This document shows, one piece after another, positions 62,220-64,000 of a DNA stretch of 64,000 nucleotides. The notes under the pieces are model-generated. The model worked only from the letters and a program-made list of their open reading frames with translations, made no database searches and was not told where the DNA came from. Origin of the DNA: Cryptomeria japonica (Eukaryota; Streptophyta; Pinopsida; Cupressales; Cupressaceae); assembly GCF_030272615.1 (NCBI RefSeq), contig NC_081414.1, forward strand, positions 520,067,185 to 520,131,184, read 5' to 3'. How positions within the stretch are numbered: the first letter of the stretch is position 1; each line of letters begins with the position of its first letter. The position numbers were made by a program, and so were the translations under genes.

Positions 62220-62900
62220 AGCAATTAAAACATTCACAGCAAATGCAAATCAGATTGTGTCTTCCCTCTCTCACGTGCCCTCCTTTCTCATCTTCCCTCT
62301 TTGCTGAATGTGTATTGTTTGGATGGCAAAATAGTTACATCAACAATTAAACACATTCAAGCAAATCAATCTGGCACATGGTGTCTGTGGAGGGAGTAGC
62401 AATTAAAATTTTCAAGCAAATGCACATAGGCAACGTTGAAACCAAGTGGTTAAGCATTGGAGTTTGTAAACAGCAGTAGTAGCATTGGTCTTCAAGTGCA
62501 AATAGACAACAGCTCCAGACAAACTATTCCCTTCCTCACATGGCATATGAAAAACTCCAATGCCAAATTCCCCCCTCTGCTATGGAGTTTGGAGGCTATT
62601 TTAACTTTCAAGCAAACACATTTGCAAGTGTTGGAGAGGGCAGCTTTGAAGTTTATTAAAATGCAACACTTGAATGGCTTCCCTTCCTCCCACATATAGC
62701 AGCCCCATGGTGAAATTCCAAGCAAAAGTCAAATTCTCCAACCTTCCCAGCATTCTCCTTGCTGTGTGTGATGGCTGGGAGTGCAATTTAAACTTTCAAA
62801 CAAATGCAATTTGCAGTAGTACCCTCCTTCTGCATGGCACATGGTATGGTGCTGTAAGTCTGAAAGATTTTCAAACATGTGCCAATCCTCTCTGCCATGT
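62220..62900. repeat. Degenerate repeats in D ('TTCAAGCAAATGCA')
   Basis: 'AATTAAAAT/CTTTCAAGCAAA' + 'TGCA' recurs at about 62225, 62345, 62405, 62605 and 62790, each followed by C/T-rich 'CCCTCC...CACATGG' sequence. An old tandem array with irregular period of about 60-190 bp. Frames on both strands follow the repeats. Confidence 0.6.
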
Positions 62901-63388
62901 GCTGTAGCTAGGAGAAAGTTTTGTTTTTAAAAAAAATATTTTAAAGCATAATGCAAACAAGGTAACAACAGTCTCCTCCCTCATGTGGACCATGAAATCA
63001 TTCAAGCAAATAAAATGGAAGGGGGTATTAAAATCCCACACAAAATGAATGGGCAGCGCCATTAAAAACTCAGGAAAAGCTTCAAAAGGGCATTCCCAGG
63101 CTAAAAGTATTTATCCCACATTAGCTAGGAAGTGTAACTTTTTGGTATTTAAGTATAAGGCTCCACCAATAGTATAATGTCTAAGCTTTAAAGGCTTTTG
63201 ACGGATGGTGCTTGATGGCACCCAAGATGGGCCCACGTGTGAGCACGGATCCCAAGGTGACAGAGGAGATGACTGAGTGGCGACCAGGTGGACCCCACGT
63301 AGGCATGCTTCCCGAGGCAAATAGGCAAAATTTTGTAGAGAAAGGCTGGGTTAACGAGTGAGCAGGTTCGAGATGGATCAACGGTGCA

Positions 63389-63443
63389 CGCTATTTCGCG
63401 AAGGGAAGATGCACATAGTTTAATCCCCATGAAGTTGCGAAAG
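63389..63443 (+). repeat. Hairpin repeat of D, homologous to those of element 1
   Basis: Left arm CGCTATTTCGCG and right arm TTGCGAAAG around 'AAGATGCACATAGTTTAATC', preceded by 'GATCAACGGTGCA'. The TTTCGC/GCGAAA core pairs; the outer part of the right arm no longer does. Confidence 0.7.
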
Positions 63444-63663
63444 CCAGGTGGCGGGTATAGTTAGATGTCTAGCAGGCGGGTCCCGGTGAGGTGGCAGTGA
63501 CATGGCACACAATTGGCACACAGGTGGTAGTCCAGTGGCGATGATGTGGAGGCCAAGTGGCAGTGACGAGGCAATGATGTGGCGGTGATGAGGTGTCATC
63601 CCAGGTGGCATCCGGTCAACCCCATTGACCAATCGGAGGTCGCCACGTGGCAAAGCGTCAGAG

Positions 63664-63672
63664 CATAAAAGG
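63664..63672 (+). promoter_or_regulatory. Candidate TATA box of D
   Basis: CATAAAAGG about 220 bases after the hairpin, in 'CACGTGGCAAAGCGTCAGAG' context. Compare TATAAAG 73 bases after the last hairpin in element 1. A second weak TATATAG lies near 63702. Confidence 0.45.
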
Positions 63673-64000
63673 AGGCAAAAATCAAAATTAAAATTGTTTA
63701 TTATATAGTTTAGACTATATTAATAAATAAAAAATTTAAATGATGGTGCACATTGGGGAATTCATTCGCCCAGGACTCAATTTTTGGCCAAGGTATAAAG
63801 TGTTATATATTTTCGGAAAGCTCTCAGAATGAGGAATCTGACTATGAAGTTAATTTTGACAAATGTGGGATATTTTGGAAGTAGTTTGGCCAGGAATAAA
63901 ATTCAGTTAGAGAGAAGATATTTGATATTTTCAATTGCAGATTTGATTTTCTTCCCTCCTCTTTTTATTCCCAATTCTTCTCAGTTGTAAGGGTTCCAGA

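Larger units (their letters stand above)
60529..64000 (+). mobile_element. Element D: left part of a third ORF-bearing-LTR-like element
   Basis: Begins TGTTGGGACTGATTAAAATTG inside the purine tract of G. The start resembles element 1 (TGTTATCACTATTTTTAAAA then TTGGGTTC). Near its right side it has the element 1 promoter signature: 'GGATCAACGG', a CGCTATTTCGCG hairpin, GC-rich 'GTGGGCCCACGTG'-like sequence and a TATA box. The ORF should start just beyond the window. Presumptive left duplication is TCCCC (60524-60528); the right one is outside. Confidence 0.55.

Noticed and set aside
62457-63653. Numerous 60-80 codon frames on both strands
   Set aside because: Overlapping frames in repeat and GC-rich promoter-like DNA with no motif or mutual consistency.

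Overview
This is plant nuclear intergenic DNA, most likely from a conifer. The lineage is an inference from dense, old, deeply nested Ty1/copia and Ty3/gypsy elements with long LTRs, very low gene density and A/T-rich spacers; I see nothing diagnostic of a species. I find no intact host gene, rRNA or tRNA. Every recognisable coding region belongs to a transposable element, and most are broken by stops and frameshifts.

Layout. (1) 1-9298: 5' part of a minus-strand copia element (A: reverse transcriptase, integrase, protease, gag, PBS, LTR). It is interrupted by a complete 4.0 kb non-autonomous LTR element (E, 1158-5163, target duplication GTCGG), and its LTR is interrupted by a solo LTR (8793-9207, duplication ACTAG). 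(2) 9330-21045: purine-rich arrays flank a dyad-rich 'CATATGGTGTCC' satellite. The satellite is split by a 6.6 kb insertion (element 1, 12385-19013, duplication CATTG) carrying one ~1,215-codon ORF of unknown function behind four hairpin-forming promoter repeats. (3) 21046-26639: no genes, small repeats only. (4) 26645-56293: one minus-strand copia element (B, duplication TGTAA) swollen to ~29.6 kb because two elements landed in its 5' LTR. These are a 12.6 kb terminal-inverted-repeat DNA transposon (T, 34187-46831) and an 8.2 kb gypsy-type element (C, 47223-55374, duplication CCTCT). T carries a decayed ~935-codon DDE transposase and a second, spliced gene on the opposite strand. (5) 56294-64000: a spacer, then a nested chain of a plus-strand copia LTR (F), a minus-strand copia 3' LTR (G), and a third element (D) resembling element 1 that runs off the window.

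The most unusual system is a group (element 1, C, probably D) whose LTR or LTR-like segment itself carries a long ORF. In C the ORF-bearing segment is present twice around a gypsy integrase. In element 1 it stands alone with TG...CA ends and a 5 bp duplication, as a giant solo LTR would. The element 1 and C proteins share an ungapped motif. Second is transposon T, with an unusual gene pair, 29 bp subterminal repeats, and decay dominated by premature stops without frameshifts.

Coordinates were read by eye. LTR, PBS, duplication and splice calls are direct sequence observations; family names come from recognisable motifs; chronology is inferred from nesting.
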